Of a DNA stretch of 64,000 nucleotides, positions 51,841-58,710 are shown piece after piece (the stretch's first letter is position 1; each line of letters opens with the position of its first letter). The notes below the pieces were generated by a model. That model did not search any database. It was not told the DNA's origin and saw only the letters and a program-made list of their open reading frames with translations. Origin of the DNA: Hymenobacter rubripertinctus (GTDB lineage Bacteria; Bacteroidota; Bacteroidia; Cytophagales; Hymenobacteraceae); NCBI RefSeq assembly GCF_003583925.1, contig NZ_QYCN01000010.1, forward strand, positions 36,830 through 100,829, given 5' to 3'. The position numbers were made by a program, and so were the translations under genes.

Positions 51841-52596
51841 TTACATACCGGGCTACTCGAAAATCGAGTCAGGCCATTAGTAACAAAAATTCAATAAAAT
51901 TCAAAATTATTTTTATTATATATTTATCAAAACCTTCATACGTTAACCAAATTGCTTTTTTCGATCGTAAATAAATTTCATCAAATTCATATTTTCATAA
52001 TAATATCTCCATTGATTTGTTTGCCAAACATAATAATCGTTATTTGGAATCACTAGTTTGCTGCTAGCGACCTGGCAGGCTCTCCCGAACTCCGGCAGAC
52101 CTGCCCGCTCCTGACACCCCGCACACCTTCTGCTCTTACATTAATGGCCCGTAAGCCTGGAGCTCCTACTCCAGCCCGCCACCAGGCACTCTCATTAACC
52201 ATTAAGTTGATAATGACTGCCTTAAGAAACTTGATTTGATTCATTAATGCTCGTTGCAGGCATTAATCCACTCAACAAGCAACGCATGAACTATGCTGTA
52301 GCGTGGGGGCAAGCCCCCCCCATCCTTTCTGGTAAGCCTGGGTAACCGCCGAACCGTCGACACCCAGTTATAGGCAAAATATCTTTGTTCAATTCCATTT
52401 TTCAGAAATGGACAGGGAGACTATTGCTTATCATTTCACGGCAGCGAATTATTGGATTTTCGCGTCCTGTTTTCTTTTTTCCTCCGAATTTATCCGGAGA
52501 TATGCTACCGCATGCCCGTTTTAAAGCACGAAACAACCATTTAAAAAACCCTCCTGGTCAAATACCCATTTTTCAATCCCTCAGATCCCTGAAAAA
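51841..52596. other. Long AT-rich intergenic region upstream of the SDP-like locus
   Basis: No gene supported in ~750 bp. Positions about 51880-52060 are strongly AT-rich (for example TTATTTTTATTATATATTTA in type), in contrast to the GC-rich genome. Five CATTAA copies lie in a 129-bp span (52139, 52193, 52200, 52242, 52261), two as palindromic CATTAATG. TATCTTTG at 52380-52387 is an exact -7 box directed toward the peptide genes, leaving a ~200-nt leader. Confidence 0.6.
52380..52387 (+). promoter_or_regulatory. Consensus -7 box upstream of the peptide genes
   Basis: TATCTTTG matches TAnnTTTG exactly. No TTG at -33 was seen, so an activator may be needed; the CATTAA cluster upstream is a candidate binding region. 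Confidence 0.5.
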
Positions 52597-52953
52597 ATGA
52601 AAAAAGTACGCAACATGAAGCGCCCCCTCGCCGCCGCGGTCCTGAGTCTGACGCTGCTCCAGTTTTCGGCCCAGAGCGCGGTAGCCGTCGGCACCTATAC
52701 CAAAGCATCTACCCACACCACTAGCCAGCTACAAATGGCCCCTGTCTTCGGCTGGGCGGCTATTGGGGCCGGAGTGGCCGTAGTGGGTGCGGCCGTGGGA
52801 GCCGTGGTAGGAGCCTATGAAGTGGGCACCATTGTGGGCCACGCCGCCTACGACATGTTCGGGGCCCAGTCCACGGTTTTGTCCTACGATTACGAGCGGA
52901 CCAACTACCTGGCTACGGACTTCTCCCAGTTCGACAACATGGCCCTCAACTAG
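52597..52953 (+). CDS. SDP-like secreted peptide precursor 1
   Basis: 118 residues. Signal peptide with core LAAAVLSLTLLQFSAQSAVA, then GTYTKAST and SQLQMAP. The mature centre is a glycine-zipper hydrophobic helix (AIGAGVAVVGAAVGAVVGAY), then a C-terminal tail ending ATDFSQFDN. It shares the post-signal GxYTQxS motif and the (S/T)DFxxFD tail with the next two genes. No Cys is present, unlike the disulfide-bearing SDP of Bacillus. Upstream of an SdpA-like/SdpB-like pair, it is a plausible toxin precursor (inference). The start could also be the ATG 18 nt later. Confidence 0.72.
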   Translation: MKKVRNMKRPLAAAVLSLTLLQFSAQSAVAVGTYTKASTHTTSQLQMAPVFGWAAIGAGVAVVGAAVGAVVGAYEVGTIVGHAAYDMFGAQSTVLSYDYERTNYLATDFSQFDNMALN

Positions 52954-53008
52954 GCTGCTTAGCCGCGTCGTTCAGTCCCTATTTGTTCATCTTTTAATTT
53001 AATTGCTC

Positions 53009-53344
53009 ATGAAATTTTTGCACAAAACCCAACGCCTGTTCGCCACCGGTTTGCTGATGGTATTGCTCCTCACGGCTTCGCTTCAGAACGCGGTAGCCTT
53101 TGGGTCCTACACCCAAATCAGCACGCCAAGCTCCGCCCAGCAATTGCAGATGGAGCCGGCGGTATTTCCGGCCGTCGCCGCGGTGGCCTTCGGCGTGGTT
53201 GTCGTGGGAGCATTCGCCTACGGCGTGTACACTGGCTACACCGAGGCCTCCAGCGGCGGAGCACAGGTACTGAGTGCCGCCACGCTCGATATGTACCAGA
53301 GCGACGATTTTTCGCGCTTTGACCTGACCTCGGCCGCTATCTAG
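53009..53344 (+). CDS. SDP-like secreted peptide precursor 2
   Basis: 111 residues from MKFLHKTQRLFATGLLMVLL. The signal peptide ends at NAVA, followed by FGSYTQIST and QLQMEP, the same order as precursor 1. The hydrophobic centre is AVAAVAFGVVVVGAFAYGVY, then a Gly/Ser turn and the tail SDDFSRFDL. No Cys. It lies 55 bp downstream of precursor 1. The signal and tail are conserved while the core has diverged, the pattern expected of peptides processed by common machinery. Confidence 0.72.
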   Translation: MKFLHKTQRLFATGLLMVLLLTASLQNAVAFGSYTQISTPSSAQQLQMEPAVFPAVAAVAFGVVVVGAFAYGVYTGYTEASSGGAQVLSAATLDMYQSDDFSRFDLTSAAI

Positions 53345-53504
53345 CCGGTCACTTCCCAACAAGCTTTCCTGACCAGGAGGGTTTGGGGAAGGCTTGCGGC
53401 TCCTTGTTGCCGCGCCTTTCTTTACCGCATTCCGCTGGCCGCCCCGGGCTTCGCCCGCGCCGGCCGCCTCCCCGACTCCCATTCCAACCCAACCGCTCCA
53501 CGCT

Positions 53505-53834
53505 ATGAACCAGACTTCCTCCATTTCCCGCCTGGCCGCCACCGGCTTACTCACCGTGGGCCTGTTCGCTATTTCCGCCCACAGCACCGTGGCCCTGGGC
53601 AGCTACAGCCAGGCTACGGTACCCAGTGAGGCCCCCACTTCCTCCTGGCTTTCGCTGCTGAGCCTTGGCACGTTTCAGACCCATAACGCCTACCCCGGCC
53701 CCATGACGGATTACATCATCGGCCCGGTGCAGGCCGCCGTCATTACCCTGGGCGGTACCCAGCAGCCCACTATTCCCAGCAACTACCGCAGTACCGATTT
53801 CACCGATTTCGACCACGGGCCGGATGCGAGGTGA
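53505..53834 (+). CDS. SDP-like secreted peptide precursor 3
   Basis: 109 residues from MNQTSSISRLAATGLLTVGL. The signal peptide ends STVA, followed by LGSYSQATVPS as in the others. The hydrophobic part is shorter and broken (SSWLSLLSLGTF, DYIIGPVQAAVITLGG), and the tail is STDFTDFDHGPDAR. It is the least similar of the three and lacks the Gly zipper, so it may be a decoy, an antagonist or a decaying copy. It lies 51 bp upstream of the SdpA-like gene. Confidence 0.68.
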   Translation: MNQTSSISRLAATGLLTVGLFAISAHSTVALGSYSQATVPSEAPTSSWLSLLSLGTFQTHNAYPGPMTDYIIGPVQAAVITLGGTQQPTIPSNYRSTDFTDFDHGPDAR

Positions 53835-53885
53835 GTCCGGGCATTGCCCGCTGCTTTCCTTCGTTCACCTTCGTTCCGTCCTGCT

Positions 53886-54596
53886 ATGAAACCGACTTTT
53901 TTCGCCCGCTTATTTCCCCGGCGCTACTGGTGGCTGCTGCACGTGGTGCTGGTGGTGGTGCTGATCGGCCACTTCGCGGTGGTAGCGTTCAGTATGCTGC
54001 CGGCCAACCCGCTCAGCCACCAGTACAAATACCAGGTGCAGGCTTACATGAATCCGTGGTTTTCGCAAACCTGGAACCTGTTCGCGCCCAACCCCATTGC
54101 CTCCAACCAGCGCCTGCTGTTTCAGTACGAAATCTACCAGCAGAATCAGGTGCAGCGCTCCGGCTGGGTCGACGTGGTGGAGCCGCTCACCACGCTCAAG
54201 AAGAACAGCTACTGGTCGCCGGTCCAACGGGTGCTCAAGCACCTTTCGGCCTCCACCAATGAGGTAATTGAGGTGCAGAACAAGGCCATCAAGTTTGCCT
54301 CCCTCCAAGACACTATGGCGCACGATACGCTTAAAACCAAGCGGTTTCTGCGGGCCATTATCCAAAACTCGCCGGGCCACCGGGCTATTGTGCAATACTC
54401 GCGGCACACGTTCCGGCGGCTGGCTACGGCCACGCCGGCCTGGGCCCGGGCCGATTCGGTACGGGTCGTGTACCAGGTGCTCAACCAGGAGTTTCCGCGC
54501 TTTTCCAAGCGGGAGCTGGATTATTTTGATGAGCGCAACTCGCGCTACTCCCACCTGACCAGTGAGCCCTACCGCCTGCACCTGGCCCGCCACTAG
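53886..54596 (+). CDS. SdpA/DUF5819-like peptide maturation protein
   Basis: 236 residues from MKPTFFARLFPRRYW. One N-terminal membrane helix (LLHVVLVVVLIGHFAVVAFS, about 17-36) is followed by the family hallmark NPWFSQTWNLFAPNP (56-70) and an extracytoplasmic or cytoplasmic soluble domain. In the Bacillus sdpABC operon, SdpA works with SdpB to mature SdpC into the SDP toxin. Here it directly precedes an HTTM protein, the same pair order. The family assignment is by motif and context, not by a database search. Confidence 0.75.
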   Translation: MKPTFFARLFPRRYWWLLHVVLVVVLIGHFAVVAFSMLPANPLSHQYKYQVQAYMNPWFSQTWNLFAPNPIASNQRLLFQYEIYQQNQVQRSGWVDVVEPLTTLKKNSYWSPVQRVLKHLSASTNEVIEVQNKAIKFASLQDTMAHDTLKTKRFLRAIIQNSPGHRAIVQYSRHTFRRLATATPAWARADSVRVVYQVLNQEFPRFSKRELDYFDERNSRYSHLTSEPYRLHLARH

Positions 54597-54637
54597 TACG
54601 CTGCCCCTCGTATTCCGCCACTTTATTCCCCCACGCT

Positions 54638-55591
54638 ATGCTTCCCACTTCTGATTCGCTACGCAACTCCATCGGGTTGTCGGTTTTCCGGTGTCTGCTG
54701 GCCGGGCTGGTGATGAAAAACATGATTTTCTACCTGCCCATGGCCGATAATCTGCTGGGGGCCGAGGCCATCGTGGATTACGATACTTACCTGGGCACCA
54801 TGTACGCCCACGGCCTGCACGCGTTCATCTACCCGTTTCATGTGCCCTACGCGCCGCAGTTGTTCATCATCGTCACGTTTGGAGTGGCGTTTTTGTTGTT
54901 TTTCGGCGTTTTCGGGCGCGTAACGGCCCTGGTGCTCTGGCTGCTGCTGGTGCTCTTTAAGCTGCGCAACGGCTTCATTCTCGATGGCTCCGATAACGTG
55001 ATGGAAGTTACGCTGCCCTTCCTGATTCTGGCCGACGCCTACCGCCACAACACGCTGACAACCCGGTCGGCCGGCATCGGCACCGATCCGGGGCCGCTGG
55101 CCGGTCTGGGCCGGATTGTGATGCGCTACGCCTCGCTGGCCCTACTGATTCAGGTGTGCTTTGTGTACTTTTTTACGGCCCTGGCCAAACTGCAAGGCGA
55201 TTTGTGGCTCAACGGTACGGCCACCTACTACACCATGCGGGTGGATGAATTCCGGCAGACCGACTGGAACATTGCCCTGACCCAGAATCACTATTTCGTG
55301 GTGCTGAGCACCTACTTCACCATCCTCTGGGAGCTGTCGTTTGCCTTCCTGATCTGGTTCCGCAAAACCAAGTGGCTCGTTATCGGGGGCGGTTTTCTAC
55401 TCCACCTGGGCATCTGGTACTTTATGCGGATCGATAACTTTTCCTGGATCATGATCGGGACCTACGCCATGTTTATCACCAACCGCGACTATGTGCGGGC
55501 CCTGGCCTACGGCCGGCGGCTGGTGGGCTGGCAGACCCGCACCCGGCAGCCGGCTCCCGTGGCGGAGCAGTTGGTTACGCGGGCGGCCTAA
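54638..55591 (+). CDS. HTTM-domain membrane protein, SdpB-like
   Basis: 317 residues with about eight membrane helices (LFIIVTFGVAFLLFFGVFG, VTALVLWLLLVLFKLRNGF, ALLIQVCFVYFFTALAKL, WLVIGGGFLLHLGIWYF). The repeated helix pattern and the segments LRNGFILDGSDNVMEV and KLQGDLWLNGTATYY fit the HTTM (horizontally transferred transmembrane) family that includes SdpB and is distantly related to vitamin K-dependent gamma-carboxylase. Its partner is the SdpA-like gene 41 bp upstream. Probably acts at the inner membrane on the secreted peptides. Confidence 0.83.
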   Translation: MLPTSDSLRNSIGLSVFRCLLAGLVMKNMIFYLPMADNLLGAEAIVDYDTYLGTMYAHGLHAFIYPFHVPYAPQLFIIVTFGVAFLLFFGVFGRVTALVLWLLLVLFKLRNGFILDGSDNVMEVTLPFLILADAYRHNTLTTRSAGIGTDPGPLAGLGRIVMRYASLALLIQVCFVYFFTALAKLQGDLWLNGTATYYTMRVDEFRQTDWNIALTQNHYFVVLSTYFTILWELSFAFLIWFRKTKWLVIGGGFLLHLGIWYFMRIDNFSWIMIGTYAMFITNRDYVRALAYGRRLVGWQTRTRQPAPVAEQLVTRAA

Positions 55592-55606
55592 CGCCGGCCC
55601 GCCCGC

Positions 55607-55654
55607 CGCGCCACTACTCCCGCGCCACTACTCCCGCGCCACTACTCCCGCGCC
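55607..55654. repeat. Three tandem 14-mers
   Basis: CGCGCCACTACTCC is repeated three times without change (55607-55648), followed by a partial CGCGCC. The unit length is twice seven. It lies between the HTTM gene and the small membrane protein gene. Confidence 0.88.
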
Positions 55655-55713
55655 GGGCCGGCGGCTTTTGGCCGGCTTCCTACGTTTTCCTCCTACTCCT
55701 ATCCTTTTCTGCC

Positions 55714-56031
55714 ATGCTTACTTTTTTGCTCCTACTCGGCACCCACCTAACGGCAACGCTGCTGGGCCTGGGCCTGCTGCGCCGCCTGTTTCCGCAGCCC
55801 TTTCAGCACCCGCAGTCGGTAGCCGACGCCCTGCGCGACCCGCCTTTCCGGGCCTTGCTGGCCCTGGGTATCGTGCTACCCTTCTGGCTCGCCCAGATTG
55901 CCAACGCCGGGCTTTTCGACTTGGCTTATTCCTCCGGCCGCTATACCTGGACGCTGGGCGTGCACCTGGCCGTGAGCATTTTCTACTACCAAGCCAGCCT
56001 GCGCACGGCCGCGCGGCGCAAGCGCTCCTAA
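55714..56031 (+). CDS. Small membrane protein, immunity candidate
   Basis: 105 residues with about three hydrophobic helices (LTFLLLLGTHLTATLLGLGL, LLALGIVLPFWLAQIANAGL, GVHLAVSIFYYQASL) and a basic C-terminus (RRKRS). No family recognised. It lies 122 bp after the SdpB-like gene and 12 bp before the next membrane protein, so the pair may protect the producer, by analogy with SdpI; this is inference from position only. Confidence 0.65.
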   Translation: MLTFLLLLGTHLTATLLGLGLLRRLFPQPFQHPQSVADALRDPPFRALLALGIVLPFWLAQIANAGLFDLAYSSGRYTWTLGVHLAVSIFYYQASLRTAARRKRS

Positions 56032-56043
56032 CTTCTACTCCCG

Positions 56044-56589
56044 ATGAAAAAAGACTTGCTTCAAACCCTGCTGACCTGGACCCTACTGAGCACGCTGATT
56101 TACCTGACCGTGCTCTACACGGTGCTCTACGGTTGGATCGACAACGAAACGGGCCTGTTCCCGACCGATAAACTGCTGCTGCTCCCCATTTTGCCCGGTT
56201 TGCTGATGCTGCTGGTGGAAGGCGTGCTGCACACCTTTCCTATCTACCAGCACCGGCTCGATGCCTTCCGCACCGGCGACAACCCGGTCCGGTGGTTCTG
56301 GCTGGTGCCCATCCTGTCGGTGGGAATGCTGGTATTCTGCGCCGGCTTCGATTTCCTGTACTGCCACTTCGTAGACGCCGGCATTCCGCACTCCTACGCC
56401 GAAACCGTAGCCCAGATTTCCCTCAATAGCGGCCAGGTTCCCAACGACGCGGTGGTGCGCTCATTTGCCCAGCTCCCGTTTTTTGCCCAGAATATTTTTC
56501 TCAACGTGATTACTATCGTGCTGGGCAACTTTCTGGCTTTGCTGGTGGGCCGCAGCATTGCCAAACCCCTGGCCGTACAGCTTACCTAA
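56044..56589 (+). CDS. Four-helix membrane protein, immunity candidate
   Basis: 181 residues with four predicted membrane helices (LLSTLIYLTVLYTVLYGW, LLLLPILPGLLMLLVEGV, WLVPILSVGMLVFCAGFDF, FLNVITIVLGNFLALLVG). The overall size and helix pattern resemble DUF4199-type proteins of Bacteroidota, with low certainty. It is the last gene of the SDP-like block, followed by a ~300-bp gap. It could be an immunity or accessory protein. Confidence 0.65.
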   Translation: MKKDLLQTLLTWTLLSTLIYLTVLYTVLYGWIDNETGLFPTDKLLLLPILPGLLMLLVEGVLHTFPIYQHRLDAFRTGDNPVRWFWLVPILSVGMLVFCAGFDFLYCHFVDAGIPHSYAETVAQISLNSGQVPNDAVVRSFAQLPFFAQNIFLNVITIVLGNFLALLVGRSIAKPLAVQLT

Positions 56590-56895
56590 TGCCCAATTTT
56601 ATCTAGCGCCCAGCTCGGCTGGATTCCAGCAGTTGAGCAAGCCCCCACGCAACGCCTAGCACGACCGGCCCGAAGCCGGGATGCGCTGCCCGCTGCGGGG
56701 GGCTTACCGGGTGCCGCCAGGCCGGTCCGCCGGGGTGAAGGGCCTGATCGGGCGGCCCCCGGGCCGGACGCAGCGGTGGGAGTCGGGCACTTTTGTTTGG
56801 GTGAGTTAGTACCCCGGCGTTGGTCGGCGTTCTGGTTTTCGGTTACCTTTGCCCTACCAACCCCACCCCACCCACCATATCAATATCCCGACCGC
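56590..56895 (+). promoter_or_regulatory. Gap with Bacteroidetes promoter for the acyltransferase gene
   Basis: No gene seen. TTG at 56820-56822 and TACCTTTG at 56844-56851, 21 bp apart, match the -33/-7 consensus in the direction of the dihydrolipoyl acyltransferase gene at 56896, leaving a ~40-nt leader. Confidence 0.6.
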
Positions 56896-58251
56896 ATGGC
56901 ACGAATGGAAATGACGATGCCCAAGATGGGCGAATCCATCATGGAAGGCACCGTTCTCAAATGGCTCAAACAAGTAGGCGACGCCATCGAGCAGGACGAA
57001 TCGGTGCTGGAAGTGGCCACCGACAAAGTAGATACCGAAGTACCGGCCCTGCACGCCGGCATATTGCAGCAGATTCTGGTGGAAGAAGGCCAGGTAGTGG
57101 CCGTGGGCGCGCCCATCGCCGTGATTGAAACCGACGCGGCCAATGCCGGCGCCCCCGCGCCGGCCGCCTCCGATAACGGAGCCGCTGCCGCCACCCAGGT
57201 GCCCCACGTACCCGCCGCCGAAACCGCCGCCCCGGCTGCTCAGGCCACTGCTCAGCCCCAGGCCGGCCGCTTCTACTCGCCGCTGGTACTCAGCATCGCC
57301 CGCGAGGAAGGCATCAGCATGGGCGACCTGGAATACCTGCCCGGCACCGGCAGCGAAGGCCGCGTGACCAAAAAAGACATCCTCGACTACGTGGCCGGCG
57401 GCAAGCAGCCCCTGGCGGCCGCGCCGAGCGCCCAGCCCCAGGCCGCTGCTCCGGCGGCCTCCGCTCCCACGCCGGTAGTTCAGCCAGCCAAAGCAGCCGC
57501 ACCGGCCGCCGCGGCCCCCAAGGCCGTGCCTTCCATCAGTGGTGGGCAGGAGCTCATCGAGATGGACCGCATGCGCAAGATGATTGCCCAGCGCATGGTG
57601 GACTCGAAGCGCATTTCGCCCCACGTTACCTCCTTTGTGGAGGCCGACGTGACCGACATTGTGAACTGGCGCAACAAGCACAAGGACGCCTATAAGAAGC
57701 GCGAGGGCGAAAACCTGACCTTCACGCCCATCTTCATTCAGGCCATTGCCCGCGCCATCCAGGATTTCCCGCTGATCAACGTTTCCATCGACGGCGACTA
57801 CATCATCAAGAAGCGCGACATCAACATTGGCGTGGCCGTGGCCCTGCCCTCGGGCAACCTCATCGTGCCGGTGATTCACAACGCCGACCAACTCAACCTC
57901 AATGGGCTGAGCAAAAAGATGAACGACCTGGCCAACCGGGCCCGAGCCAACAAGCTCAAGCCCGAAGACCTGGAAGGCGGCACCTACACCGTGTCCAACG
58001 TGGGCTCGTTCGGCAACGTGATGGGCACGCCCATCATCATGCAGCCCCAGGTGGCCATCATGGCCGTGGGGGCCATCAAGAAGAAGCCCGCCGTGATTGA
58101 AACGCCCCAGGGCGACCTGATTGGCGTGCGCCACTTCATGTTCCTGAGCCACAGCTACGACCACCGCGTGGTTGATGGCTCGCTCGGCGGCATGTTCGTG
58201 CGCCGGGTGGCCGACTACCTGGAGCAGTTTGACCCCAACACCAGCATTTAG
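56896..58251 (+). CDS. Dihydrolipoyl acyltransferase (E2) of a 2-oxoacid dehydrogenase
   Basis: 451 residues from MARMEMTMPKMGESIMEG. The lipoyl domain (1-~80) carries the lipoylated K44 (VATDKVDTEVP). An Ala/Pro-rich linker leads to the E1/E3-binding domain (SPLVLSIAREEGISMGDLEY) and another Ala/Pro linker, then the catalytic acyltransferase domain ending with SYDHRVVDGSLGGMF, with the active His and Asp. Which complex it serves (branched-chain, pyruvate or 2-oxoglutarate) cannot be decided without E1 genes nearby; none are in the window. The TAG stop is the first base of a repeat array. Confidence 0.92.
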   Translation: MARMEMTMPKMGESIMEGTVLKWLKQVGDAIEQDESVLEVATDKVDTEVPALHAGILQQILVEEGQVVAVGAPIAVIETDAANAGAPAPAASDNGAAAATQVPHVPAAETAAPAAQATAQPQAGRFYSPLVLSIAREEGISMGDLEYLPGTGSEGRVTKKDILDYVAGGKQPLAAAPSAQPQAAAPAASAPTPVVQPAKAAAPAAAAPKAVPSISGGQELIEMDRMRKMIAQRMVDSKRISPHVTSFVEADVTDIVNWRNKHKDAYKKREGENLTFTPIFIQAIARAIQDFPLINVSIDGDYIIKKRDINIGVAVALPSGNLIVPVIHNADQLNLNGLSKKMNDLANRARANKLKPEDLEGGTYTVSNVGSFGNVMGTPIIMQPQVAIMAVGAIKKKPAVIETPQGDLIGVRHFMFLSHSYDHRVVDGSLGGMFVRRVADYLEQFDPNTSI

Positions 58252-58288
58252 AGCTTGGAGCTTGGAGCTTGGAGCTTGGAGCTTGGAG
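58251..58288. repeat. Tandem AGCTTGG 7-mers
   Basis: Five contiguous AGCTTGG units begin at the last base of the E2 stop codon. No inverted counterpart is present; a separate terminator follows. Confidence 0.9.
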
Positions 58289-58296
58289 GTGTATGC

Positions 58297-58334
58297 AGAA
58301 GGCCCCGCCGTGGTTACGGCGGGGCCTTCTGTTT
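58297..58334 (+). terminator. Strong terminator after the E2 gene
   Basis: A perfect 15-bp GC-rich stem (AGAAGGCCCCGCCGT and complement, 58297-58311/58316-58330) with a GGTT loop is followed by GTTT. Confidence 0.88.
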
Positions 58335-58426
58335 GCTGAGAAAATATGCTGTTACCCAGTCCTTGCTCAAGGCAGCCGGGCGGTTGGCCGCCGTATCGGC
58401 CGGCTATTCCGTGCTTAACTTCGTGC

Positions 58427-58630
58427 ATGAATAAAACCCTGACCCTGGTGGCGCTACTCGTGGCGCTCGGCCTCATCCTGTTTCTCTACCAACGCCTGCG
58501 CACCACCGAAACCGCGCTGGAACGCTCCGAGCAACGGTTCCACGACTGCGAGCAGGTGAGCTTCCAGCTCCAGAACCAGCTCACCCAGGCCACCCGCGGC
58601 ACCGTGCCGGATAGCCTACGGGAGCGGTAA
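58427..58630 (+). CDS. Small single-helix membrane protein with coiled coil
   Basis: 67 residues from MNKTLTLVALLVALGLILFL, a membrane helix, then a charged helical tail (RLRTTETALERSEQRFHDCE) with heptad character. No family recognised. A TAACTTCG box (58416-58423, one mismatch to TAnnTTTG) ends 3 nt before the ATG, so its mRNA may be leaderless. An 18-bp hairpin follows the stop. Confidence 0.6.
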   Translation: MNKTLTLVALLVALGLILFLYQRLRTTETALERSEQRFHDCEQVSFQLQNQLTQATRGTVPDSLRER

Positions 58631-58635
58631 AAGGA

Positions 58636-58700
58636 TGAGTTGATGTTCAAAAGATCCGTTTGCGTAAGCGTCGCAGGCAGGGCTTTTGAACATCAACTCA
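58636..58700. terminator. Hairpin between convergent genes
   Basis: Perfect 18-bp arms (58636-58653 and 58683-58700; TGAGTTGATGTTCAAAAG) with a 29-nt loop separate the small membrane protein gene from the outer-membrane receptor gene. Confidence 0.75.
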
Positions 58701-58710
58701 CCATCTCTCC

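Noticed and set aside
52385..52600. Short open frame just before precursor 1
   Set aside because: It would start with TTG inside the probable promoter and lacks a coherent protein character; treated as leader sequence.
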